DNA of 64,000 bases from Aliidongia dinghuensis (GTDB lineage Bacteria; Pseudomonadota; Alphaproteobacteria; ATCC43930; CGMCC-115725), in the NCBI RefSeq assembly GCF_014643535.1, contig NZ_BMJQ01000007.1:62001-126000 (forward strand), given 5' to 3'. The position numbers and the translations under genes are program-made. Below, in pieces: positions 42,749 to 50,422 of this stretch. Numbering within the stretch: the stretch's first letter is position 1; each line of letters starts with the position of its first letter. The notes under the pieces were generated by a model. The model was given only the letters and a program-made list of their open reading frames with translations. It searched no databases and had not been told where the DNA came from.

Positions 42749-44908
42749 TTAGCTCGCGGCAGCGAGCTGCTGGTTAAGGTTTTCGTGGGCAGCGGGCAGG
42801 CGCACGACCGCGGTGGTGCCGCGGCCGAGCGCGCTCTCGAGCTCGAGCACGCCCTGGTGCAGCTCGACGAGCCGCTTGGTCAGCGGCAGGCCGAGCCCGG
42901 TGCCGGGGTTGCGCCGGTTGAGGTCGTTGTCGACTTGGCGGAACGGCTCCAGCACCGTCGACATGTCCTCGGGCGCGATGCCGATGCCGGTGTCGACCAC
43001 CTTGAGCTGCACGCCGGTCTCGGTTGCCTCGACCGAGACCGAGACATGGCCTGCCGTCGGCGTGTACTTGATCGCGTTCGACATCAGGTTCAGCAGCACC
43101 TGGCGCAAGCGCATGCCGTCACCCATGACGAGCGGCAGGTTCGGCGGCACGCGGGTGTTGAGCAGGATGCCGGCGCGCTCGGCGCGCGGCGCCAGCATCC
43201 GGACCGCGCTTTCGACCACTTCGCGGAGATCGACCGGGTCCTGAATGAGGTGCAGTTCGCCGGCCTCGGTCTTCGAGAAATCGAGAATGTCGTTGATCAG
43301 GCCCAGGAGATGGCTGCCGCTGTCGCGGATATCGCCGGCATATTCGCGATAGCGGCTGTAGGCGGCACTGTCGCCGCCCAGCATCTCGCCGTGGATGAGC
43401 TCGGCGAAGCCGATGACGGCGTTCAACGGCGTCCGGAGCTCGTGGCTCATGTTGGCGAGGAACTCGGACTTGGCGCGGCTTGCCGCCTCGGCCGCCTGGC
43501 GCGCCTCGATCAGCGCGCGCTCCATATGCCGCTGGGCGGTCACGTCGCTGCGCAGCGTGACGATGCCGCCCTCGGTCGTCCGGCGCTCGGAGACGCGCAG
43601 GATCTTGCCGTCGGCAGTCTCGAACTCGACCGGCTGGCCAGGCGAGAGATGGGCCGCAAGCCGTGCGGCGCGATATTCCTCCTCGCGCCCGACCGCGGCC
43701 GGGATGAGGCCGCGTTCGATCCGGTCGTCGAGCAGCTCCGGGAAGGACTGGCCGAACTCGACCTTGCTGCCCGGGTCGGGGTCGAGCCGGTGTGCCGCGT
43801 CGTTGCACAGCACCAGGCGGTCCTCGGAGTCCCATAGAAGGAAGCCCTCGCTGAGCGCGTCGAGCGCGTTGCGCAGCCGTTCCTCGGCTTCGTGGGCCAG
43901 ATGGCGGGCGATGTCGAGCTGCATGCTGTTGACGGCGAGCGCCGAGGCATGGCGCTCGAGATCGGCGAAACCCTTGGCGCGCTCCGCCATCCCCTGCTTG
44001 AGACGCCAGCCGAGCAGCGCGAGGCAGCCGACGAGCGCCGCCGCGACGAGGCCGGAGATGATGGCCTCCTGCCGCCAGTTCGCGAGCGCCGAGGATCGGC
44101 TGAGAGCCACCATGACCGTGATCGGCAGCGTGCGGTCGACGACGTAGCCGACGATCCGCGGCTGCCCGTCGATCGGCGAACGGGTTTCGAAATGGCCGCT
44201 CTGCCCCGGTGCCACCCCGTCGAGCCGATAGATCGGCGCCGTCGCGAGATCGACCATCGGGTGGCGCCAGAGCAATTGGCCATCGGCCCGGTCGACCGCC
44301 ACCACGCCGTCGTCGCCCAGGTCGAGCGTGGCGTAAAGCCGGTCGAAGCTCATGAGGTCGAGATAGGCGATGGCGACGCCGAGGAAGCGCCCGTCCGCGT
44401 CGCGGAAGCCGCGGCTGATCGGCAATTGCCAGCCGCCGTCCGCGCGCCGGGTCGGCACGCCGATGGCGAGGCCCAGGTCGGGCTTGTCCCGCTGCTCGGC
44501 GAAGACGTCGAGTGCTGCGACCGAGTTGCCGCCCATCTGGTCGAACACCGGCCGCCCCTGGTCGTCGGCCACCGTGAAGCCGCGGACGAGGCCCGGCCGA
44601 TCGCCGAGCCGTGCGATCATGCTCGTGACCGCATCGGCGCCGCCCATGCGCCCGCCGATGTCGCCGGTCGCGAGGTCGAAGATCACCCGCAGGCGCTGGT
44701 CGACATCGTCCAGGTTGCGGGCGGCATTTTCATCGAGGACGGTGGCGAGCGTCCGAGCGGTGCTTTCCGCCCTGCTGATCGCGCCCTGATAGGAGTTCCA
44801 CACCACAATGCCGCCCAACAGGACGAGTGCTGCGGCGAGCGCCAGCACGGGGGAGAACAAGCTCCTCGGTGTGAATGAAGGCATCAAGATCCTCGGCAGC
44901 CGCCGCAT
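42749..44908 (-). CDS. Orphan sensor histidine kinase with periplasmic sensor and PAS domain
   Basis: Membrane sensor kinase of 719 residues. Helix one is near residues 15-35, a Cache-like periplasmic sensor fills about 36-275, helix two is near 280-300, then a coiled coil, a PAS domain (about 340-455) and a catalytic core: HisKA with MSHELRTPLNAVIGFAE (phosphorylated histidine near residue 488) and HATPase with N-box NLMSNAIKYT, G1 DTGIGI and G2 GTGLGLPL. No response regulator gene is adjacent. Start could be 44908 or the ATG at 44884. Confidence 0.9.
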   Translation of the reverse strand: MRRLPRILMPSFTPRSLFSPVLALAAALVLLGGIVVWNSYQGAISRAESTARTLATVLDENAARNLDDVDQRLRVIFDLATGDIGGRMGGADAVTSMIARLGDRPGLVRGFTVADDQGRPVFDQMGGNSVAALDVFAEQRDKPDLGLAIGVPTRRADGGWQLPISRGFRDADGRFLGVAIAYLDLMSFDRLYATLDLGDDGVVAVDRADGQLLWRHPMVDLATAPIYRLDGVAPGQSGHFETRSPIDGQPRIVGYVVDRTLPITVMVALSRSSALANWRQEAIISGLVAAALVGCLALLGWRLKQGMAERAKGFADLERHASALAVNSMQLDIARHLAHEAEERLRNALDALSEGFLLWDSEDRLVLCNDAAHRLDPDPGSKVEFGQSFPELLDDRIERGLIPAAVGREEEYRAARLAAHLSPGQPVEFETADGKILRVSERRTTEGGIVTLRSDVTAQRHMERALIEARQAAEAASRAKSEFLANMSHELRTPLNAVIGFAELIHGEMLGGDSAAYSRYREYAGDIRDSGSHLLGLINDILDFSKTEAGELHLIQDPVDLREVVESAVRMLAPRAERAGILLNTRVPPNLPLVMGDGMRLRQVLLNLMSNAIKYTPTAGHVSVSVEATETGVQLKVVDTGIGIAPEDMSTVLEPFRQVDNDLNRRNPGTGLGLPLTKRLVELHQGVLELESALGRGTTAVVRLPAAHENLNQQLAAAS

Positions 44909-45341
44909 GTCGACGGGCGCTGCAGACTTTATGAAAATTTTATCGAGCGCAAGGGTCAGTTGAATCTCGATGCCACAGATTGGTCATTTCGTGATGCCGC
45001 TGTGCCCTTTTTGTTCGTTTCGTTGCGCGAGGCCCGTATCGGCGTCGGAAAAGCGCGCCGCCGGGTGGTGTCGGCAGCGGTGGGCAGCGGTCGAGTCGGT
45101 TCGTTCGGGCAGCGCGCCCGCGCCGCTTGGCGCGCGGATTGCGGGACGATCGGATGGTCCGTCCGGCCGTGATTTGCGGTAGTGCAGTCCGGTCGCGGCG
45201 GCGGCGATCGGAGGGGCGCCGCCGGGCCGGCTCGGCACGACCCTGGGTGGTGCAGCCGGTCGGCCGCGTGGGTTCCCGTAAAACAATGGGCCGCGCCGGA
45301 GACCCGGCGCGGCCCATCGAGAGCCGTTCGGCAACCGCGGT
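44909..45341. other. 433-base intergenic stretch
   Basis: Lies between the kinase start and the end of the Pro/Tyr-rich gene. It contains the kinase promoter region on its left and a strong terminator (45286-45317) on its right. Reading frames present show no ribosome sites or recognisable products, and no RNA gene is evident. Confidence 0.5.
45286..45317 (-). terminator. Intrinsic terminator of the Pro/Tyr-rich gene
   Basis: A perfect 14-bp G+C-rich stem (ATGGGCCGCGCCGG with its complement) around a four-base loop, AGAC on the plus strand. On the minus strand it is followed by TGTTTTAC, a short T-run, 25 bases after the gene's stop. The loop is the same as in the hairpin at 23833-23858. Confidence 0.85.
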
Positions 45342-45608
45342 CTAGTCGCGGTCCCAGTGGCGATGATGCCAATAGTGCGGGCCGTAGCCGTAGTAGACCG
45401 GGGCCGGCGCGTAATAGACCGGCGGCGGGGGTGCGTAATAGACCGGCGGCGGCGGCGCGTAGTAGACCGGCGGCGGCGGGGCGTAGGCAACGCCCGGCAG
45501 GCCGATCCCGACGGAGACGAAGGTCCGAGCCTCGGCCGGCGCGGCCGCGCCAAGGGTCGCGGCTAGGCCGATACCGGCGGCGGCGAGAGCCAGCTTGTGA
45601 CGAAGCAT
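45342..45608 (-). CDS. Small exported Pro/Tyr-rich repeat protein
   Basis: Predicted exported protein of 88 residues, unknown role. A signal peptide (1-27, ending PAEA) is followed by a body with APPPPVYY three times and a His/Tyr/Trp-rich end (GYGPHYWHHRHWDRD). Such Pro/Tyr/His-rich small proteins occur in alpha- and betaproteobacterial envelopes and may bind metal or surfaces. Coding repeats are 24 bp at 45409-45480. The ATG at 45608 is preceded by GAGGAG and chosen over a GTG three codons upstream. It has its own terminator. Confidence 0.75.
   Translation of the reverse strand: MLRHKLALAAAGIGLAATLGAAAPAEARTFVSVGIGLPGVAYAPPPPVYYAPPPPVYYAPPPPVYYAPAPVYYGYGPHYWHHRHWDRD
45409..45480. repeat. 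Three-copy 24-bp in-frame coding repeat
   Basis: Three near-identical 24-bp units (starts 45409, 45433, 45457) encode the APPPPVYY repeats of the small exported protein. Differences between units are mostly silent, indicating selection on the repeated peptide or recent duplication. Confidence 0.85.
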
Positions 45609-45737
45609 TTTCAACACTCCTCATCCGAACAAAATTGCTCGTACGCTATAGATACGATCAGGCGGTCGGGTTTATTCCTCCAAAAGGACGAACCAGCCGT
45701 GGCATTTTTGGGCATCTCAACGGACCGCCGGAAGCCT

Positions 45738-46085
45738 ATGACCCTCACCATCTTCCATAACCCGCGCTGCAACACCTCGCGTACCGTCCTGGCCGAACTC
45801 GAGGCCACGGGGCACAATGTCGCTGTCGTCGAATATCTGAAGACTCCACCCGATCGGGCGACGCTCGTCGACCTGCTCGCCCGGCTCGGCATCCGGCCGC
45901 GCGAACTCCTGCGCCGCAAGGAGAAGATCTACGGCGAGCTTGGGCTGGACGATCCGTCGCTCGACGACGATCGCCTGATCGATGCGATGCTGGCCCATCC
46001 GATCCTGATCGAGCGGCCGATCGTGCTCACCGACAAGGGCGCGCGGGTCTGCCGACCGCCGGCACGTCTCGCCGAGATCCTTTGA
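45738..46085 (+). CDS. ArsC-family protein (arsenate-reductase-like)
   Basis: Cytoplasmic thioredoxin-fold protein of 115 residues. FHNPRCNTSR with C11 is the arsenate reductase active-site region, and IERPIVLTDKGARVCRPP is the conserved C-terminal substrate region. The family includes true glutaredoxin-linked arsenate reductases and Spx/YffB-like proteins; no arsenic genes (arsR, arsB, acr3) are close, so an arsenic role is not certain. The start at 45738 gives the normal family length. The terminal codons and stop are duplicated. Confidence 0.85.
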   Translation: MTLTIFHNPRCNTSRTVLAELEATGHNVAVVEYLKTPPDRATLVDLLARLGIRPRELLRRKEKIYGELGLDDPSLDDDRLIDAMLAHPILIERPIVLTDKGARVCRPPARLAEIL

Positions 46086-46104
46086 ACCCGAGATCCTTTG
46101 AAGC
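46073..46104. repeat. Two-copy 16-bp repeat including the ArsC stop codon
   Basis: CGAGATCCTTTGAACC (46073-46088) is followed by CGAGATCCTTTGAAGC (46089-46104). The true TGA is at 46083-46085; the copy gives a second TGA at 46099-46101 in the +1 frame. Fourteen of sixteen bases are identical and in register. Confidence 0.9.
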
Positions 46105-46160
46105 TCGCCGAGCGCCGGCCTAGGATCGTCCGCGAGGGCAACAGGCAGGGGGCGTGAGGA

Positions 46161-47057
46161 ATGCGGGTTGGCGTGATCGGGCTCGGCTCGATGGGCATGG
46201 GCATGGCGCTGAGCCTTGTGCGGGCTGGCCACGAGGTCTGGGGCAGCGACGTGCGTCCCGAGGCTGTCGAAAGCCTCGCCGCCGCGGGCGGGCACGGCGG
46301 TGCGACGCCGGCTGCGGCCGCCGAGGGCGCAGAGCTCGTCATCCTCATGGTGGTGAACCAGGCCCAGGTCGAGGCCGTGCTGTTCGGGCCGGACGGGGCC
46401 GCGGGCGCGCTGCGGCCGGGGGGCGTCGTCATGCAGTCTGCGACCGTGCCGGCCGGCTTCACCGAGGCGCTCGACGTGCGGCTCGCCGATGCGGGGCTGC
46501 TGCTGCTCGACGCGCCGGTGTCGGGCGGTGCCGCCAAGGCGCGCGAAGGGCAGCTCACCATCATGTCGTCGGGTTCGCCCGCCGCCTATGCCGTGGCCGA
46601 TCCGGTGCTGGCCGCCGTGGCGGCGACGGTCTATCGCCTGGGCGACCGGCCGGGCATCGGCTCGACGGTCAAGACCGTGAACCAGCTCCTGGCCGGCGTG
46701 CATATCGCGGCGGCGGCCGAGGCGATGGCGCTCGGCACCCGCGCCGGCGCCGACCCGCGGCAATTGTTCGAGGTGATCTCGAACAGCGCCGGCGGCTCCT
46801 GGATGTTCCAGAACCGGGTGCCCCACATGCTCGACGGCGACTATACGCCGCTGTCCTCGGTCGAGATCTTCGTCAAGGACCTAGGCCTGGTGCTGGATAC
46901 CGGGCGCTCGCTGCGCTTTCCGCTGCCGATCGCGGCCGCCGCGCATCAGCAGTTCCTCGCCGCCGCCGCATCGGGCCACGGCGGCGAGGACGATGCGGCG
47001 GTGGTCAAGGTCTACGAGGGATTGGCCGGGATCAAGGTGGCGCGGCCGAAGCAATGA
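46161..47057 (+). CDS. ltnD: L-threonate dehydrogenase-like beta-hydroxyacid dehydrogenase
   Basis: NAD-dependent dehydrogenase of 298 residues. The Rossmann motif VIGLGSMGMGMA is at the start, VSGGAAKAREGQLTIM is the substrate-binding segment, and K170-region STVKTVNQ holds the catalytic lysine. The C-terminal segment SWMFQNRVPHMLDGDYTPLS is typical of LtnD (YgbJ), the L-threonate/D-erythronate branch, rather than 3-hydroxyisobutyrate dehydrogenases. Other genes of that pathway (kinase, isomerase, aldolase) are not beside it. Confidence 0.85.
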   Translation: MRVGVIGLGSMGMGMALSLVRAGHEVWGSDVRPEAVESLAAAGGHGGATPAAAAEGAELVILMVVNQAQVEAVLFGPDGAAGALRPGGVVMQSATVPAGFTEALDVRLADAGLLLLDAPVSGGAAKAREGQLTIMSSGSPAAYAVADPVLAAVAATVYRLGDRPGIGSTVKTVNQLLAGVHIAAAAEAMALGTRAGADPRQLFEVISNSAGGSWMFQNRVPHMLDGDYTPLSSVEIFVKDLGLVLDTGRSLRFPLPIAAAAHQQFLAAAASGHGGEDDAAVVKVYEGLAGIKVARPKQ

Positions 47058-47152
47058 CGCTGCGCAACGCAGTTGTCATCGAACGACACGCCTGAGCGGC
47101 GACATCCTGCGCTAGACTTCCGGCCTCGCTTGCCCGCTCTGGATGGCTGCCG

Positions 47153-47716
47153 ATGTCGCTTACCCCGTTTGAGATCTCCATCTGCGGAATCGAGGAACTG
47201 CCGCCGTTCGAGACGCGCGGCGTCACCCATCTCCTGTCGGTGCTCGATCCCGACTTTCCGGAGCCGGAGTGCCTGGCGCTCCTCAGCCCGACCCACCGGC
47301 TGCAGCTGCGCTTCCATGACGCGATCGACCCGCGGCCGGGCGAGATCCTGGTCGAGCGCGACCATGTCCGCCAGGTGCTCGAGTTCGGACGCGACCTGCC
47401 GGGGCCCAAGGGGCACCTGCTGGTGCATTGCCACGCCGGCGTCTCGCGCTCGACCGCCTTCACGATCCTGCTTCTGGCGCAGGCGCTGCCAGAGGTGGCG
47501 GCGCCCGACATCGTGGCCGAGGTCGTGCGCGTCCGGTCGCGCGCCTGGCCGAACCTCCGGATCATCGAACTCGGCGACGAGTTGCTCGGCCGCAACGGCA
47601 CGCTCGTCGGCGCCGTGCGGGCACGCCATGCCGAATATGCCAAGCGCGTGCCGCGCTTCGTCCAGCTGATGAAGGAGCTGGGCCGGGAGCGTGAGGTGGA
47701 CGGGCTGGAGCTCTGA
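47153..47716 (+). CDS. Protein tyrosine phosphatase-like protein
   Basis: Cytoplasmic phosphatase of the tyrosine/dual-specificity class, 187 residues. The P-loop C-x5-R is present as HCHAGVSRST (C93, R99), and D59 in FHDAIDP is the likely general acid. The rest of the fold is compact. Gene stands between the dehydrogenase and a terminator, with the acetoacetate decarboxylase-like gene converging on it. Substrate unknown; such short alphaproteobacterial enzymes may act on proteins or nucleotides. Confidence 0.85.
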   Translation: MSLTPFEISICGIEELPPFETRGVTHLLSVLDPDFPEPECLALLSPTHRLQLRFHDAIDPRPGEILVERDHVRQVLEFGRDLPGPKGHLLVHCHAGVSRSTAFTILLLAQALPEVAAPDIVAEVVRVRSRAWPNLRIIELGDELLGRNGTLVGAVRARHAEYAKRVPRFVQLMKELGREREVDGLEL

Positions 47717-47723
47717 CCGGCTT

Positions 47724-47749
47724 CCGCCCCGCTCTGCCGAACGGGGCGG
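47724..47749. terminator. Hairpin between convergent genes
   Basis: CCGCCCCG (47724-47731) pairs perfectly with CGGGGCGG (47742-47749) around a ten-base loop. It lies between the phosphatase stop and the stop of the convergent decarboxylase-like gene. No T-run follows on either strand. Confidence 0.6.
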
Positions 47750-47758
47750 GATCGCGCC

Positions 47759-48511
47759 TTAGCTGCCGGGCTTCAGGTAGTCGTGCAGGACCTCGCCATA
47801 AGGCAGCGTCAGGTCGGCGATGAAATGGAGCCCGCCGATGACCTGGCGCACCGGCAGGTCGGCGACCGGCGCATTGACGTGCGGGATCAGGTGCAGGCGG
47901 GCGGGTCCGGTCCACGAGCCCTTGACCGTGACGTCCGTCAGGTGGAAATGGACGAGCTGCGCGATCGCCGGCTTGCCGTCGACGTCCGGGATCAGCTTCA
48001 GGCAGACCTGCTTCTTGGTCAGCGACTCGTAGGTCTTGTTCACGTCGCGGACGTGCGGCTCCCATTTGTAGACCATGGAGCCGAGCGCCACCCGCTCGCC
48101 GGCGTAATGCAGCGTGCCGGTCAGCGTGTCGTGCTTCACTTCAAGCTTCGGGTGCGCATGCTTCTTCGGGAAGCCCCAGATCTCGCGGCCGGCCGCGATC
48201 GGCGGCTCGTCGTCGAGATACATCTGGGACGTGAAGTTGCAGGCGACGCCGTGATAGTGGCACGGAATGACGATGCCCGATTCGGTGTAGTCGCCGAAGC
48301 CGGAGCTGTCGGGCATGCGGATCCATTCGTAGTAGACGATGCCCTCGGGGTCGGGCACCAGCGGCTCGGGCACCGCGGCGCGGATCGCATCGGGATCGCT
48401 CTTGTAGGCGACGGTGAAATATTGGCGATCGATGAAGCGGAACGGTCCGTGGGGATAGGACGGGGCCGCGGCCGGCATGGAGGGCGTGCCAAGAATCTCG
48501 TCGCGGGTCAT
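47759..48511 (-). CDS. adc: Acetoacetate decarboxylase-like protein
   Basis: Decarboxylase-fold enzyme of 250 residues. The Schiff-base lysine pair lies in IWGFPKKHAHPKL (K116 and K117), and the active-site glutamate in YTESGI (E77); both match acetoacetate decarboxylase. The start at 48511 removes an untypical leader. It follows the aryl-CoA ligase gene on the same strand by 116 bases, so the two may form an operon. Family members without solvent-producing partners can have other substrates. Confidence 0.85.
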   Translation of the reverse strand: MTRDEILGTPSMPAAAPSYPHGPFRFIDRQYFTVAYKSDPDAIRAAVPEPLVPDPEGIVYYEWIRMPDSSGFGDYTESGIVIPCHYHGVACNFTSQMYLDDEPPIAAGREIWGFPKKHAHPKLEVKHDTLTGTLHYAGERVALGSMVYKWEPHVRDVNKTYESLTKKQVCLKLIPDVDGKPAIAQLVHFHLTDVTVKGSWTGPARLHLIPHVNAPVADLPVRQVIGGLHFIADLTLPYGEVLHDYLKPGS

Positions 48512-48627
48512 CGGGAACTCTCCGGAAAGCGGCGGGGAAGGGCGCTTGGGAAGGTGCTCGCGGAAACCGTAGCGCGAATATGTTGCACTGCGAAGATGTC
48601 GTGCCGTTTCGACCCGGGTCAATGGGC

Positions 48628-50316
48628 TCAGCTTTTGGCGGCGCGCTCCAGTTCCTGCTGGCGCAGGCGATAGCGCTGCAGCTTGCCGGTCTGGGTGCGC
48701 GGCAGCGTCGGCACGAACTCGATCGCCCGCGGGTATTTATAGGGTGCGATTTCCGCCTTCACATGGGCCTGGATCGCCTTCGCGAGCGGCTCGCTCGGGC
48801 TTTCGCCGGCTTTCAAGACGACGAACGCCTTGACGATGAAGGTGCGCTCCTCGTCCGGCGAGGCGACGACGGCGCATTCGGCGACCGCGGGGTGGTCCAG
48901 CACCGCCTGCTCGACCTCGGGGCCGGAGATGTTGTAGCCGGCCGAGATGATCATGTCGTCGCTGCGCGCCTGGAACCAGAAATAGCCGTCTGCATCCATG
49001 AGATAGCTGTCGCCGGTCACGTTCCAGCCGTGCTGGACGTAGGTCGACTGCCTGGGGTCGTCGAGATAGCGACAGCCGACCGGGCCCTTGACCGCGAGCC
49101 GGCCGACCTCGCCGGCCGGCAATTCCCGGCCTTCATCATCGAGGATCGCGGCACGGAAGCCCGGCACCGGTTTGCCCGTCGCCCCCGGCCGGATCGCGTC
49201 GCCCGCGGCGGAGATGAAGATGTGCAGCATCTCGGTGGCGCCGATGCCGTCGATGAGCTCGAGCCCGAACGCTTGCCCGACCAACGTACGGGTCGCGAGC
49301 GGCAGCGCCTCGCCGGCGGAGACCCCCTTCCTGAGGCTCGAGATATCGTAGCGGCCCTTGAGCGCCGCCATGGCGCGATAGGCGGTCGGCGCCGTGAAGC
49401 AGACGGTCGCCCGATGGCGCTCGATCGCCTGCATCAGCGCCTCCGGCCCGGCGCTCTCCAGGAGCAGGGTCGCGGCTCCGGCGGCGAGCGGGAAGATCAC
49501 GAGCCCGCCCAGGCCGAAGGTGAAGGCGATCGGCGGGCTGCCGCAGAACAGGTCGTCGGGCGACGGCTGCAGCACATGGCGCGAGAACGTGTCGGCGATG
49601 GCGAGAATGTCGCGATGGAAATGCATGCAGCCCTTGGGCTCGCCCGTGGTGCCCGAGGTGAAGGCGATGAGCGCAACATCGTCGGCCGCGGTGTCGACCG
49701 TCTCGAACCGGCCGGAAGCCGCGGCCATGCGCGCCTCGAGCCCGTCGGCGGCCTCGCTGTTCGCGATCAGGATCCGCGCCAGCGCCGGGGCGTCCTTCTG
49801 GGCCGCGCGCAGGTCTGGCTCGAGCCGGGCGTCGCAGATGGCGTGGCTGATCCGGGCTTTCTCGATCACCTTGACGAGCTCACGCGCGCGGAGCAGCGGC
49901 ATGGTCGTCACGGCGACGGCGCCGAGCTTGAGCACGGCGAACCACTCAGCAACCAGCATCGGGTTGTTCGCCGCGCGCAGCAGCACCCGGTTGCCGGGCA
50001 CGACGCCATCGGCGCGCAGCACCTCGGCGATCCGGTCCGCCCGGTCCCTGAGCTCGGCATAGGTCCAGGAGCCCCGGTCGTCGACGAGGCAGCGGCGCCC
50101 GCCGTCCCCGGCGGCAACCCGGTCGTCGAGCAGCGCCCGGGCAGCGTTGAGCCGAGGCGGGTAGCGGAGCTCGGGCAGGTCGAAGATCAGCTCCGGCCAG
50201 GCGGACTGCGGCGGCAGCCGGTCGAGCGCGAAGCGGTCGACGAAGGCGGTCGCGCCAGCAGTCTTTGGGCCAGCAGTCTCCGGAGTGGTCGAATCGGGTG
50301 CGTTGCTTGTTGGCAT
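48628..50316 (-). CDS. Aryl-CoA ligase, benzoate/2-aminobenzoate type
   Basis: ATP-dependent CoA ligase of 562 residues. Core motifs are AFTSGTTGEPKGCMHFH (about 195-211), GATEMLHIF, YFWFQARSDDMIISAGYNISG with the conserved arginine/glycine loop, and the C-terminal LPRTQTGKLQRY with the catalytic lysine. The Met-His-Phe after the P-loop and the overall layout are those of benzoate- and 2-aminobenzoate-CoA ligases. The ATG at 50316 is preferred. Upstream gene of a pair with the acetoacetate decarboxylase-like gene; no ring-cleavage genes are near. Confidence 0.87.
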   Translation of the reverse strand: MPTSNAPDSTTPETAGPKTAGATAFVDRFALDRLPPQSAWPELIFDLPELRYPPRLNAARALLDDRVAAGDGGRRCLVDDRGSWTYAELRDRADRIAEVLRADGVVPGNRVLLRAANNPMLVAEWFAVLKLGAVAVTTMPLLRARELVKVIEKARISHAICDARLEPDLRAAQKDAPALARILIANSEAADGLEARMAAASGRFETVDTAADDVALIAFTSGTTGEPKGCMHFHRDILAIADTFSRHVLQPSPDDLFCGSPPIAFTFGLGGLVIFPLAAGAATLLLESAGPEALMQAIERHRATVCFTAPTAYRAMAALKGRYDISSLRKGVSAGEALPLATRTLVGQAFGLELIDGIGATEMLHIFISAAGDAIRPGATGKPVPGFRAAILDDEGRELPAGEVGRLAVKGPVGCRYLDDPRQSTYVQHGWNVTGDSYLMDADGYFWFQARSDDMIISAGYNISGPEVEQAVLDHPAVAECAVVASPDEERTFIVKAFVVLKAGESPSEPLAKAIQAHVKAEIAPYKYPRAIEFVPTLPRTQTGKLQRYRLRQQELERAAKS

Positions 50317-50380
50317 TTTTATGCTCCCGGGCTTTCGTGATGCGCCCCGTTTGTGGAGCCTAGTCGCAACGCTCCGGCCA

Positions 50381-50422
50381 GAGCAATCGGCTGGGAGCAA
50401 TCGGCTGGGGGCAATCGCCGGC
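50381..50422. repeat. Three-copy 14-bp repeat directly after the antiporter stop
   Basis: GAGCAATCGGCTGG occurs twice in a row (50381-50394, 50395-50408), followed by a diverged copy, GGGCAATCGCCGGC (50409-50422). The diverged copy abuts the stop codon of the minus-strand antiporter gene (50425-50423). Unlike the others, the unit contains no stop codon on the gene's strand. Confidence 0.9.

Noticed and set aside
44909..45341. Small reading frames in the intergenic region
   Set aside because: They lack ribosome sites and plausible composition and overlap the terminator stem.
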